Source: Chrysoporthe austroafricana (lineage: Eukaryota; Ascomycota; Sordariomycetes; Diaporthales; Cryphonectriaceae). From it: 64,000 nucleotides of DNA. Within the stretch, counting starts at the first letter, position 1. Every line of letters begins with the position of its first letter. The notes under the pieces were generated by a model. It saw only the letters and a list, made by a program, of their open reading frames with translations. It did no database searches and was not told where the DNA came from. The stretch spans positions 5,518,001 through 5,582,000 of the forward strand of contig JYIP02000001.1 in the NCBI GenBank assembly GCA_001051155.2. The letters run 5' to 3'. Positions 12,640 through 24,902 of the stretch are shown here, in pieces. The position numbers and the translations under genes were made by a program.

Positions 12640-14271
12640 TTTCTATTCAAGCCGAAATAAAAAGGGTAAATAAATTGCTTAATAAGCTACTAAATCAAAA
12701 AAATCTTAATAATAAACCAAATAGCAATTTCCTTAAAAATCCAGAAAAACTAATTTCTAAAGATAATCGAATTATTCCAGACAGATTATATAACCTTGCT
12801 AGCAAATTATAATAATTACTATTATATCGCGTAATAATACCTTTTTTAATAAACTCAAAACAGGTTATAGCTTTTAGGAAAGCTAAATTCAGATTAATTA
12901 TTATTTATTAAGCATATTTTTTAATAAATTGCGGAAATTACTGGAAAATAGCTAGAAAAGTATTAATTTCCGGATATAAAAATTCCCGAAATGAGAAATT
13001 ATTTCGAAAATAGTAATAAACTAAAAATCCGGAAAAATAAAGCTATTAAAGAATCGGAAATTGAATTCAGTATATATATTTGCAAGCATTTACCGGAATT
13101 TCTCTATAAAATTATAGAATTAATACGAGTATATGCTAGAGTTTTCAAAAATATAAATCCCGTTAATATGCTAATCGATTAATAAATAAAAATCGATTTA
13201 ATTAAAAAATAGCAAAATTAAAAAATAGGATAAAAGCTATATTATTCAAATAAAGAAAATTAAGAAGTAATTAATAAAGTTTTAAATAAGTTATATTAAT
13301 AAAGTTAAGCTAAATAGGTTATAAATGCAATGCTATTCGGTTTATTAATTTTTATAATTTGGAAGAATATAAATAGCTAAAAAAAAAGATATATAATAAT
13401 TAATTTATGCGTTTTGAATAAAATCTTAATTTCTAATGCTTACTTTTTGCTATTATAGCAAAAGATTATTAAATAGCTAAAAAGAAAAATATATATTATA
13501 ATAATAAATGTATAGCAATTTTTCTATTAATTTCTAATATATCCAGACTATAAAGACCGATTTACTATTATCAGTTATTATAATTAAGAAAGAATGAAAA
13601 TTTTATTTATAAGATTTCGAAATTTACTATTCTATATCTAGCATTTTATAAATTAATTCTTATAATTATATTACAAATTTGCTTCCGCTTTTATAAATAA
13701 TATCGTTATTTATTTAATTATAGAATAAAATTACTTGCGATATTTATAAATTATCTTTTTGCTATTTTTATGCAAAAATATTTTATTAGTTAGACCTAAA
13801 TCGTTTCTTGAATATCTTTTAATTCAGATTTTAGGATTCAAAATAAACAGATTCAGAATTTCCAATACGGAATACCGAATGCAAGCTATTCGCGATTTGG
13901 AATTCCTTAAAATATTCTAGCAATTGGAAAAGTTTATCGGATTTATAGAATACTTACGTTATTTAATTCTTAAATACAATTATAGAATTAATCTATTTCA
14001 GAAAAAAAAAATTAAGATATTAAGCAAAGCTTGCTAATCGAACCATTTACTTTTAAGTATAGGATAGCGAAATTATATTACATAAGCTATTTTCAACCTA
14101 ATATTAAACGAAATTAATAGTTTTTATAATTTCAAAATAGCTTTAGAAATTAAAAATGCTTTATTTTATTATATCCTAAATAAACCTCTTTTTATCTAGC
14201 TAAATATATTTAAAAAAATAGAATTTTCAAGCATTATTTTCCAATTAGCAAACGATTATATATAAAACGGA
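12640..14271 (+). pseudogene. pol: A2 RT and start of RNase H
   Basis: This holds the linker, RT and the beginning of RNase H. The open piece 12991-13182 is the segment just before RT. The catalytic FINN (from YIDD-type) lies near 13690-13715. The reading ends at the A3 insertion at 14271 and resumes at 24903 in the same domain. Confidence 0.75.
14267..14271. repeat. Target-site duplication of A3, left (acgga)
   Basis: ACGGA lies directly left of the A3 5' LTR and is repeated at 24898-24902. The uninterrupted site is visible in A3 itself near 19751. Confidence 0.92.
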
Positions 14272-14478
14272 TAATAGCAAAACCTATAAACGAAGTGAAT
14301 TCGTAATGGATTTGCCTGGTAAATCTATAGTAAATCCCTTAATAAATACGCAATAAATTTACCAAATGAATGCTATACTCTTACTGGGAGGCTTATATAA
14401 TGCCTTAATAAGCTTTAGTATAATTTACTTTCTTGGAAAGAAAATACTTTATAATATATTTCAATACGTTTACTATCA
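14272..14478 (+). repeat. A3 5' LTR
   Basis: 207 bp, starting TAATAG (RIP form of TGATAG) and ending CTATCA. The short terminal inverted repeat TGATAG/CTATCA is complete when both A3 LTRs are compared. The open stretch 14366-14548 across its end is chance. Confidence 0.95.
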
Positions 14479-14812
14479 ATTAGTAATTACGCTTTGTACG
14501 CTTTTGCTGCATAATCGGGTTTCGATTATCGGCTTTATAAAGCAATAGCTTTTATAAAAATATTAATCTTATAAGATAACGGTTTCTATAAAAGTATCGG
14601 CTCTATAAAATATCGGTTCCTATAGGAATATCAGTCTTATAAGATATCGGCTTTTATAGAAATAGCGTTCCTATAAGAGATATTACAATTATTTATCGAT
14701 AATTTATTGCCAATTCATTATAGCAATTACTAGCAATAACATTTTATTATTACGGCTTATCGATTATATCGAAATTAAGCATCCCGCTTAAGTATATAAG
14801 TTTATATAAGCC
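14479..14812 (+). other. A3 leader with palindromic array
   Basis: This is noncoding DNA between LTR and gag. A primer-binding site should start at 14479, but I cannot match it to a tRNA by eye. The 16/18-bp alternating array occupies about 14548-14690 and includes the perfect palindrome TTCCTATAGGAA at 14617-14628. Confidence 0.7.
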
Positions 14813-17158
14813 TTGAATAACCCTAAAAAGAAAGATTGGGTTATATCGGATATTAAGATTTTTTTCGAAATCGTATATGCTTTCGTCGACTGGAAACTTT
14901 TAGCCAATCGATACGAAAAGGCGAAATAGAACCTTAAAGAAGCCAATATACCTTTGCAGAAAGCAAAAGCATAAGTAGTTAAGCAAGGATAGCCTTTATT
15001 GCTTAAGCGCTAGACTTAAAAAGGAGGAAAGTCGAATTTCGATAAGAATCTATTCTAGTAAATAAGAAAGAATAATACGTTTTGGGAAGATTTTTCCAAA
15101 TATTGCAAATTTCGATAGCTTGCCGAGGCGATAACGGAAAAAGAACGATAATAAGTACTTATAGAAATAAACGAAAGCGAAAATACTTTTCGATTTAATA
15201 ATTCGGAAAATCTGTTAAAAGAATTAGCTTAGCAATAGTTTATCGAAAATCGAAAGCATTATATACTTGAATATACTAATATTAATAGCAGAATTAAGTA
15301 TATTTATCTATTACGATATTCGACCGAAAATTCAAATCTCAAATTTACTAATAAATCCGGGAATTTTTCAATTACGGTAAGAAGAACAAATAAAAGCAAA
15401 AGAAAATAATCAATTCTAGAAAGTAAGCGTATTTCTTTCTTTCTAACGAAAGCCTAAAATCGGAATGCTTCCAGATAAAATTCTATTATAGCTATCCCGG
15501 CTAACCTTATAAACTTTATAGCAGAAAGTATATTAATGCCCCAATCGGGTTTATCGAACTATCCGCAGCTTTTCGAGAAAGAAGACTATAAGGAAAAAAA
15601 ACTGGATAAAGGAAGATCGGACGGTCTTATTACTATCTTTCAGAAATATCCGACCCTTCCTTTCCCAATTACTAGCCTATTAGATTAGTTTTTGCAGCAA
15701 CCCGAAATGAAAGCAATTTATTAAAACGGCTTTATTTCGGAAAAAGCAATACGTATTAGGTTCAAGAAAATATTCCGATTGCAATAAGCTTTTAATATAC
15801 AAGCGCCTTAATCAAAACCTATTAAAGAACCCTTTCTCGTTTCGGCCGCGAAATACTATGCTAGCAATAGATATCGCTTTACTAAACCAGCATTTCCTGA
15901 TATTAGGGAATATATTCGGCAAATATTTATATTAAGGATAGGAGGTTAATTAGATTAAAAACTATTTTCGGGTCTTAAGCCGGATATTGAAATTAACTCT
16001 AATTTTCAAAAAAAATTAATTAGTAAGCCAGATAGATTACTGGATTTATCGGATTCTAGCAATAGTAAAAGCAATAATTCTCGAAACCTATTATTCGGCT
16101 ATAAGCGATTTAAGGATTTCCGAATTTATCGACTTGATTTACTTAAACCCATAGCATTGCCCGTTAGTATTAATAGGGAATTTAAGGATATAATTATAAG
16201 GCAATTCCGATTTTATAAGAACTGGAATAATTATATTAACTTAATAATTGTATTTATTATAAATAATAAAATTATTATCTAGAAAGACTTTTAAGCCTTT
16301 ATAAATTAATATAAAATATATATAGCTAGAAATGCAAAATGCGTTAAATATTTTAGCTTCTATTTATTCGCTTGCTTAATTAGAATAGCATATACCTGGT
16401 TTTATTTTACATTATCCTTTTAAGAATATAAGGATTTTATTTTATATAAGCATAATTAGAGCTAATAGAAGAAATAATTGAAAAGAAATTTCTTTATATT
16501 ACAGAAAACTGCAAAAGATTTGCTAAATGCCTAATAATATTCCAAGAAAGATATACGAAATAACCGCAATATTTTGGAATTTATTTATTACGTCTATCGA
16601 TTTATTAAGCTGGCCGAATACCCAAATTCGTATTTAGCTAGAAATATCTGGGATCGGATTAATAAAGAATTAATAACTAAATATTTCGATAGACTTAATC
16701 GAAATAAGGATACGAAAGATTTCGAAAAATGTCTTAAAGCGAAATAAGAAATATAGCATATTCTCGAATCAGATTATATAATAAAATTATTTCGTAAACC
16801 CGTATAACCGGTACGGAAAGTTATGCAATCGGCTATTAATTTTCCCAATATTAATATTTATTTCCCAGCTAATATATTCTTAGGACGTTTTGGAAAATTC
16901 AAGCCTTAAAAGCTTAAATATTTATTTCGCTTAATAAGGATATTTAACTAGCCAAATCTATCCAAAAGTACTAGATATATCCCGGAATACGAATTCCGAA
17001 AGCTTTTACCAGAATAATAGCGAAAGCTAATAAACGCTCGGAATTAATTACGGGAATAGATAGCTAGATAACAAAATATCTCTAATATAGCTAAGAAGAT
17101 ATTAACCAATACTATAGATAATAGCAAAAGTTCAATTTCAAAAAACCGAAATTTCCAA
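14813..17158 (+). pseudogene. A3 gag
   Basis: Gag is read in one frame from the KKDWV block (14826) through an acidic/basic, Gln-rich coil to the block near 16574 (EFIYYVYRF-type, followed by a charged stretch). This is the layout of a Gypsy capsid protein. More than a dozen stops replace Gln and Trp codons. I found no clear CCHC knuckle, although the C-terminal part is badly mutated. Start codon not determined. Confidence 0.7.
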
Positions 17159-18110
17159 TTGCGCTTTTACTATCGATTCGTACGAAAAGATATTAGAAAA
17201 CGTTTTATCCAATTAATTTTAATAAATTTCAATATCGATAACAGAAAATTGCAATATAATCCAGATAAAAAGGATAAGCTGGCTCGAAAAGGCTATTTCT
17301 TTATAGATAACGATCTGTTTATAGCGGATAATGATAAATATAATAAAAAAACCGAAAACGGCAAAAACTTATAGAAGCAAGAAGACGAATTGGAAAAATA
17401 AGCTAATAAGGAAAACGTAATAATCGAGAATAATATTTAGATTTTTCGAGCCGAAAAAGTAAAATTATCGGTAAACGAAAGCATATTCCATATTAAATAC
17501 CCTATATAACTATCTAATCAGCTATAGAATTTTCCCAAAATCGATATATAGAAAGGAGAAATCTTGGGATATAATATTCCTATATTTATAATTAAGCCTT
17601 ATTAGGGCAGCAGTTATACGTATGTAAGAGCCGTAACCAGAATATATCCGAATAGGCTGGATATAAAGGTTTGTATCGATATAAGCGCTAGTCGTTATGC
17701 TATTGCCGAAAAATTGCTAGTACAATTCCCCAAGGCGAAAGTAAACTGGAATATAAAGGCTAAGCTCAGAAACGTAAGCTAATTATTAGCAAAAGGCTGA
17801 GCTGAATTCGATTTATATTTCCAGAATAATAAGTACGGCTACTTAATTATATTTCGTACTCGAATAGGAATTTGAGTATTGGATCGATTGGAAGCAAGTA
17901 TCTTATTAGGATAAGAATATAATATTCCTTATAAACTAAATATTCTGAATTCAAAATCGTTTATATAATTTGGTTATTTTAATAGTATTATAATAAAAGT
18001 AGAAATATTTGCCCGAATATTAATACGATTCCGGCAAATAAAAGCCGCAATTATTATAGTAATATTGCTTAAATCTTATAAATTAATTCTTATTAATATT
18101 AAGCGAATTT
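17159..18110 (+). pseudogene. A3 aspartic protease region
   Basis: This is the same frame as gag. A 71-codon open piece (17159-17374) is followed by a retropepsin-like domain. At 17672-17692 the active site reads CIDISAS, which fits a RIP-altered CIDTGAS. About 80 codons later an ILLG-type block follows (near 17900), as in retroviral-type proteases. The active-site Gly is lost, so it would be dead even without the stops. Confidence 0.75.
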
Positions 18111-18129
18111 CAAAAATATAACCTTTTTA

Positions 18130-20115
18130 TTCAGGCCGAAATAGAAAGGGTAAATAAATTGCTTAATAGGCTATTAAACTAAAAAAGTCTTAATAACGAA
18201 TTAAATAACGATTTCCTTAAAGATCCAGAAAAACTAATTTCTAAAAATAATCGAATTATTCCAAACGGATTATATAACCCTGCTAGCGAATTACGACAAT
18301 TATTACTATATTGCGCAATAATATTTCTTTTAATAAATTTAGAATAAATTATAGCTTTTAAGAAAGCTAAATTTAGATTAATTATTATTTATTAAGCATA
18401 TTTTCCAATAAATTGCGGAAATTACTGGAAAATAGCTAGAAGAGTACCGATTCCCGGATATGAAAATTCCCGAAATAAGAGATTATTTCGAAAATAGTAA
18501 TAAATTAGAAATCCGGAAAAATAAAGCTATTAAGGAATCGGAAATTGAATTCGGTATATACATTTGCAAACGTTTACCGGAATTTCTTTATAAAATTATA
18601 GAATTAATATAAGCATATATTGGAATTTTCAAAAATATAAATCCTATTAATATGCTAATCGACTAATAAATAAAAATCGATTTAGTCGAAAGATAGCAAA
18701 ACCAGAAAATGGAATAAAAGCTATATTATTCAAATAAAGAAAATTAAGAAGTAATTAATAAAATTTTGGATAAATTATACTAGCAAAATCGAGCTAAATG
18801 GGTTATAAGTGCGATATTATTCGGTTTACCAATTTTTATAGTTTAAAAGAATATAAATAACTAGAAGAAAAGATATATAATAATTGATTTATACGCTTTA
18901 AATAAAGTTTCAGTTTTCGATACTTACTCCTTGCTATTATAGCAAGAAATTATCAAATAATTAAGAAAAAAAATATATATTATAATAATAAATGCATAGC
19001 AATTTTTCTATTAATTCTTAATATATCCAGACTATAAAGACCGATTTACTATTATTAATTATTATAATTAAGAAAGGATAAAAATTCTATTTATAGGATT
19101 TCGAAATTTATTATCCTATATTTAGCATTTTATAAATTAATTCTTATAATTATATTATAAATTTGCTTCTGCTTTTATAAATAATATCGTTATCTATTTA
19201 ATTACAAAATAAGATTATTTGCAATATTTATAAATTATTTTCTCGCTATTTTTACGCAAAAATATTTTATTAGCTAGACCTAAATCATTTCTTAAATATC
19301 TTTTAGTCCAGATTTTAGGATTCAAAGTAGACGGATTCGGAATTTCCAATACGGAATACCAAATATAAGCTATTCGCAATTTGGAATTCCCCAAAATATT
19401 CTAGTAACTGGAAAGGTTTATTGAATTTACAAAATATTTATATTATTTAATTCCTAAATATAATTATAAAGTTAATCTATTTCAGAAAAAGAAAACTAAA
19501 ATACTAAGCGAAGCTTGCTAATCGAACTATTTACTTTTAGGCATAGAATAGCGAAACTATATTATGCAAGCTACTTTCAACCCAATATTAGACGAAATTA
19601 ATAGTTTTTACGATTTCAAAATAGCTTTGGAAGCTAAAAATGCTTTATTTTATTATATCCTAAATAAACTTCTTTTTATCTAGCTAGATGCGTTTAAGGA
19701 AATAGGGTTTTTAAGCATTATTTTCCAATTAGCAAACGATTATATATAGAACGGAATATCGCCAATAGCAAGCATAGCTATATAACTAATCCTTTATTTA
19801 AGCAAAATAATTAATAAAATAGAACGAAAGTACTGGCTTATAAAGCTAGAAATAGCCTGTTTAATATAGCTAGTACGAAAGCTAAAGACGATAATAGAAT
19901 TGAACCGAGCTAAGCCAGTTTATATCTTTATTAACTATGCAATAACAATTAATATCGTCTATTTGTTATCCATAAATACGGTAGATAAGATTAAAGCAAA
20001 TATATGGCTAATTCTCGCTTTAGAATATTTGAACCAATTCGATTTGAAAGCATATTATATACTAGAAAAGTCGAACGTTCTTGCAAATGCTATATCAAGA
20101 TTGCCATTTACCTAG
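18130..20115 (+). pseudogene. pol: A3 linker, reverse transcriptase and RNase H
   Basis: A linker in another frame (18132 to about 18330) precedes RT, which is read in frame from about 18470. RT shows an ALNKVSVFDTY block near 18895 and the catalytic FINNIVIY at 19171-19194, a Y/F-x-D-D motif with both Asp read as Asn. RNase H follows to about 20110; its C-terminal piece is open at 19900-20115 and ends with the NAISRLP-type block that closes Gypsy RNase H. The apparent frame changes between protease, linker and RT may be real frameshift sites or indels. Confidence 0.82.
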
Positions 20116-21978
20116 AAACCTATCGACAATAAGGGCATTTTAAATAAGATATAAGAAAACAAATTTATTCAAGTTTTTAATGAAATATCTATAAATAGCG
20201 AAATGAAAAGGCGTATTAAGAAAAGATACAAAAAATATTCTTTATAATTTAGAATAATCGAATAACTGAAAGACCCAAATAAGGTTACCCGATTACCTTT
20301 TATATTAGATTATAATAGCTTATTATTTTTCAAGAATTATTACGGGAAATAACGATTATGCATCCCGAATAAAGTAGTATTGGATTTTATCAAAAAAGCT
20401 TACGATAGAAAATACTATTTCGGCATAAATTGCATATAGCATAACTTAACGGATCGATTCGTTATCAGATACTGTTATGCCAAAATACGCAATTATATAT
20501 CGATATATCGAGCTTATAACGAGAATAAAAATAACTTATAGCAACTTTTAAAGGAAATATAGCCTATATTATTTCTATTAATCCCATTCTATATTATTAT
20601 TATAGATTTTATTATAGGATTACCGATAGTATTATTTACAAATATTATATAAGCCCTGGCTAAAATGCCATTCCTGGATGCATTTCTTATAATTACGGAT
20701 AAGTATTCCAAAGTTACAATTATTATATTAAGCAATACAATATATATTATAATAGACTGGGCAACTCTTATCTTACGGATATTTTATATTACTAGCTAAG
20801 GAATATCCAAAAGGATTATTTCAGATAGAAATTCGAAATTCCTATCGGAATTCTGGAAATATTTATAAAAAGCTATCGGAACGAAACTTGCTTATTCTAT
20901 TGCTTCGTATTCGCAAACGGACAGGCAGTCTGAAATAAAAAACCGAATAATTGAAATAGCAATTCGGCATTTCATAACTGCTTACCTTAATACAGAATAG
21001 ACCGAAATAATACCGGTATTATAATTCAACCTAAATAATATATATAACCGAATTACAAAATATTCAGCTAGCCAAATGCTATTCGGATTTAACCTATTAT
21101 CGGGCTAGTAAATAAAGGATATAATATTCTTAGCAAAAGAAATCTTCTAGGAAAAAGCTTAATTTTTCATTGCCGAAATGCAAATAATAGCCAAATTGCA
21201 ATATAATAAGCATTATTACCAGATAATTTTCGAATTAAATAATTAAGTATATATTCGTTTAGGTTATAAATACTTATTGCCAAATAATTTATCTTTAAAG
21301 TTTTTATAATAGAAGATAGGATTTTTCTAAATTATTCGAAAAATAGGGAATTTAATATATAAATTGAAATTAGTTCCCTATATAAATATCTATCCAATAA
21401 TTTCAGTAATACAATTAATGCTTGCAAACCCTTTTAAAATAAACCCTTATAAATATAACCTTATATACTAAGACCCAGTAAATATACTAGAAAATCCGGA
21501 TATCGAAAAATACTTGGAAAATTACCGATATTACGAGCTGGAAAAGATAATTAGCTGCCGTAAACGAAAATATAAATATAATTCGCGCAGAATTGAATAC
21601 TTAGTAAAATGGATAAATTACCCTAGCCATTATAATATATGGATATTCCGTAATGCTCTGAATGCGAACGAAATAATATATAATTTCGAACGGAAATGCG
21701 AAATTATAGCCGAATTGCAAAAAAGAACAAAACGAAAGCGGCTATTAACGGAAAAAGTCCCTAAACCGGGAGATATTATCGTAATTGCTTTATGAAAACG
21801 AAACAAGCTAAAACGCAACTTACGAATAGAAAATGCATTAGAATAAGCTAATTTACTTATTCCAAGAAACCGAAAAAACTTGCGATATAATAAGCGCGCA
21901 TTAAAATAAAAGCGATTATTAAATAAGGCAAATAAATTTCTGGCAAATGCAAAAGGCTATTATTTCGTAAACTGCTAG
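20116..21978 (+). pseudogene. pol: A3 integrase with chromodomain
   Basis: The integrase core shows the three acidic residues: Asp in IIIDFI (near 20597), Asp in IISDRNSKF (near 20820) and Glu in SQTDRQSEIKN (near 20935). The preceding zinc-binding part is RIP-damaged (Cys and His read as Tyr). The C-terminus, open at 21514-21795, is a chromodomain with LVKWINYPSHYNIW, the usual aromatic/acidic core that reads methylated histone H3. A basic tail runs to the tandem stops at 21976-21981. Chromodomains are known to steer such elements to heterochromatin. Confidence 0.88.
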
Positions 21979-22205
21979 TAAATTCATTTTATTTTCTTTT
22001 TCTTATTAGTATGCTTACGATTACTATTTCTATCCATTTATTATAGCTAGCCGTATTGCCTTATTATTATTACTTTTTATTATATTTTTGAATATTATTT
22101 TTGAACATTAAGCTAATACTATTATCAATTTCGCTTTACCCTGCTAAGCTTCTGTAAACTTGCAAAGATTATATTAATAAGGCTATTAATATTATTAAAA
22201 CCAAA

Positions 22206-24041
22206 ATGCATTACGCGATTATTAAATTATATCCTTTCGTAAATGCTTTGCCGTAAGACCAAAACTAATAAGAAACGGTATATTTAGCTATACTTAATTT
22301 CTATACGGTACTATACTTTATATCCCAAAAAGAACCTTTTAAAGTCTGCCGAAAAAGCAAAACTATATAATATGCCAAATATATTTATAAAATATTATTT
22401 AAAGACCGCTTCTCCCTGGAAGGATATCGGTAGGCTATATATTTGTATAATAATAAAAGCTGTTTTTACCGTAATATTTACGTAACGAAAAACTATTTAA
22501 GCGATTTTTTTTGCTGCTAGGAAGCTTATATAATAGCCTTTTATCAAGCATTAATCAGTAAGGGTTATACTGATATAATAAACCGAAAAGTCGAATATAA
22601 TATTTACGTCTTTAATACCGAATTAAGCAATAGCGATATTAATCGGCCGTTAACTATTAAAGAAGCCTAAAAGCTTATTTTACAGTACTTTATATTATTA
22701 TGGATTAACCGTTCTAGCTCTATTTACGAAAAATAAAAGCTTTATCTAAATACCTTTATTAGTACGAATGCTATTACGAATAAAGATATAGATAACGGAC
22801 TAACGGATAACTCTATTAAAGGAATATTGCTTGAATTTATCCCGAATTTATTTATTATTTATAATCCTATCCTTGCTCTATATACCCTATTAATAGCTTA
22901 TTATATCCTATTTCTTACTATAATATCGAAAGATGATTGCTTACGAGATAAATATAGCCATTATATTAAGGATAAAGCTAAACAGATAATATTAAGCGAT
23001 TGCAATAACCTTATTAAAAAAGAAGTAAATATTATACGCTATGCAGCCAATATAGCAGAAGTCGTTATAGTTTACGAATATAATCGTAATATAGCTTTCG
23101 CTGCCTGGAAGAAAATAGCTAAAAATATTAAGCTAGTTTTGGCCAAATTTAAAGCTCCCGAACCTATTATGCCAGTCGCTAATTTAAGCCTATCTGCTAT
23201 AATAGAGCGAAACTTTATAATGCTAGCCAAGCGCTATCGAATTATAAATAATATTATTAACTTGACCGAGAATAACTTACCGAATATAGCTAATCTATTA
23301 GCTATACTAAGCAAAGCTTCCCGAGCTAATATTAATAGCATTCTGCTCTTACGGGCTATGCCTCGCGCTATCCCTGCCTTATTTATCAAATATAACCCTA
23401 AGTCCAAAGCTATTAAAGCCGAAATCGCAATATATTACCGTACGCTAGCCTTCTATATATCCAAGGAATATATACGCTATAATTTCATTTGAGGAAGCAA
23501 TTTCGATATTAACTATCCTTATATTGCTAACAGTTTCGCTATTTATAATAATATTAAGTTCGGCATTATCGGAATTTACAATAATCGTATCTAATACTTT
23601 TTCCCTTTTACTATAAGAAAATATATATACGAGTTCGTTACTTAGCTTCGCGACTTTAATCCTACTATCTTATCCAACTGGTCGGGCTTATACTTTATTA
23701 TAAACCAAATCTTCCGTTTCGAATACGATTTCAAGGCTATTAAGATTATCTTTACCAAGGATAATATAAATTACGATTTTAACGCTACCTTTCAGAAATG
23801 GGTTAACGAAAATAAAGATTACTTTAATACCGCCCGGTCCTTGCAATGCTAAAGTCGTATAATAGGCTTTAAATCCTATATCCAAGCGCATAAGCTAATT
23901 AAGACTTTGCAGCTTAATATTTATAACTATACCGACCTTTACGATTATATCGGAAAGGAAGAACTGTTTACTATATTCCCTCGCAATTTACTAAACTTTA
24001 AAGCTATTATTAAAGCCCGGGAAGTTATTCCTAATTAATAA
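22206..24041 (+). pseudogene. A3 ORF3, large extra ORF downstream of pol
   Basis: This is a single frame of about 611 codons from ATG at 22206 to tandem TAA at 24036-24041, with about ten internal stops, nearly all at positions explained by RIP of Gln or Trp codons. The longest open piece is 22827-23492 (221 codons). It may extend upstream without an ATG. The translation looks like a soluble globular protein rich in charged residues, with no zinc fingers, transposase triad or clear membrane segments. It is in the position of env in errantiviruses, but I see no envelope features. All family A copies in the window that reach this far carry it. I do not recognise the family. Confidence 0.65.
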
Positions 24042-24690
24042 ATATAGCTATCATTTATCGATATAATATTATTAGCAATATATAATATTGCTTTTTTCTA
24101 ATAATTTATAAACTTAGCTATTTATATTGAAAACTAATTACAATATCGCTATATAACGACTATATACGGCTATCGGCTTTGCATACCGATATATTCTATC
24201 GTAACTTTACTTTACATTTATTATTATTATACCCATTTAATACCTTATTATCTGAAAGCTATACCTTTTATTAATATTTATAAGCAATTTTGGTTTTTGG
24301 TTATATTTGTACTAAATATTTCGGCAATAAATACGACTAAGCATTATCGAAATATATTTGGATATCGGCTAGCCTCATTATATATAAGTATTATATATAT
24401 CTATTTACCCCAGGCATAAACCGATTATAGTAGAAGATTAATTCTAAGCTTTTAGCGTGGGCAGGTTTTCTTTTAATTCCCGGCATAAGCACATTTATCT
24501 ATTAGGACTTTAGTACGAGTCGGCTTGATAAAACGATTGTTATTTCCTATATAATCTCTTTTGTCCAATAATGCCATTATGCTTTTCCTTGCCATATAAC
24601 CCAGAATCCTATTATATCATACTACCGCTACTCAAGATGTCTCTAACAGTTAGCTTCCTTTGTAAACAAAGGTTATAAGGGGCCGGCAAT
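24042..24690 (+). other. A3 3' noncoding region and polypurine tract
   Basis: This 650-bp stretch has no ORF. It contains one copy of a 30-bp segment (24475-24504) that is duplicated in A2 and A0. The last bases before the LTR (24668-24682, AAAGGTTATAAGGGG) are purine-rich and are the best candidate for the plus-strand primer. Confidence 0.55.
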
Positions 24691-24897
24691 TGATAGCAAA
24701 ACCTATGGACGAGGTGAATTCGTAATGGATTCGCCTGGTAAATTTATAATGAATCCCTTAGTAAATACGCAATAAATTTACCAGGTGAATGCTATACCCT
24801 TACTAGAGGGCTTATATAATGCCTTAATGGGCTTTAGCGTAATCCACTTTCTTGGAAAGAGGATGCTTTATAATATATTTCAGTACGTTTATTATTA
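24691..24897 (+). repeat. A3 3' LTR
   Basis: 207 bp, keeping the unmutated start TGATAGCAAAACC. It is less RIP-mutated than the 5' LTR (more TG and CA dinucleotides left). It ends TTATTATTA, followed by the ACGGA duplication. Confidence 0.95.
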
Positions 24898-24902
24898 ACG
24901 GA
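24898..24902. repeat. Target-site duplication of A3, right (acgga)
   Basis: Second copy of ACGGA, directly right of the 3' LTR; A2 RNase H continues after it. Confidence 0.92.

Larger units (their letters stand above)
8788..14271 (+). mobile_element. Family A element A2, 5' half
   Basis: This is the left half of a complete family A element inserted in the gag of A1. It contains the 5' LTR, leader, gag, protease, RT and the first part of RNase H, and stops at the A3 insertion point. The right half is 24903-30080. Summed without A3, A2 is about 10.66 kb, essentially the length of A3. The 5-bp duplication ataat on both sides proves a regular integration. Confidence 0.92.
14272..24897 (+). mobile_element. 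Family A element A3, complete and innermost
   Basis: This is a full-length Ty3/Gypsy chromovirus of 10,626 bp with matching 207-bp LTRs, ACGGA target duplications, leader array, gag, protease, RT, RNase H, integrase, chromodomain and ORF3. It sits in the RNase H region of A2, another member of the same family. It is the best preserved family A copy in the window (221-codon open piece in ORF3, 93-codon chromodomain piece), as expected for the youngest layer. It is still non-autonomous through RIP stops, and RT Asp-Asp is changed to Asn-Asn. Confidence 0.95.

Noticed and set aside
14366..14548. 60-codon open stretch at the A3 5' LTR
   Set aside because: It spans the LTR end and leader, is absent as an ORF from the other LTR copies, and is best seen as chance.
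23688..23891. Antisense open stretch conserved in A3, A2 (28841-29038) and A1
   Set aside because: It is the complement of conserved ORF3 codons. The sense frame explains the conservation and is far longer; there is no independent signal such as Cys spacing.
22206..24041. ORF3 as a Starship-type DUF3435 tyrosine recombinase or as an envelope gene
   Set aside because: I see no R-H-R-Y pattern or its surroundings, and no signal peptide, furin-like site or hydrophobic anchor pattern.
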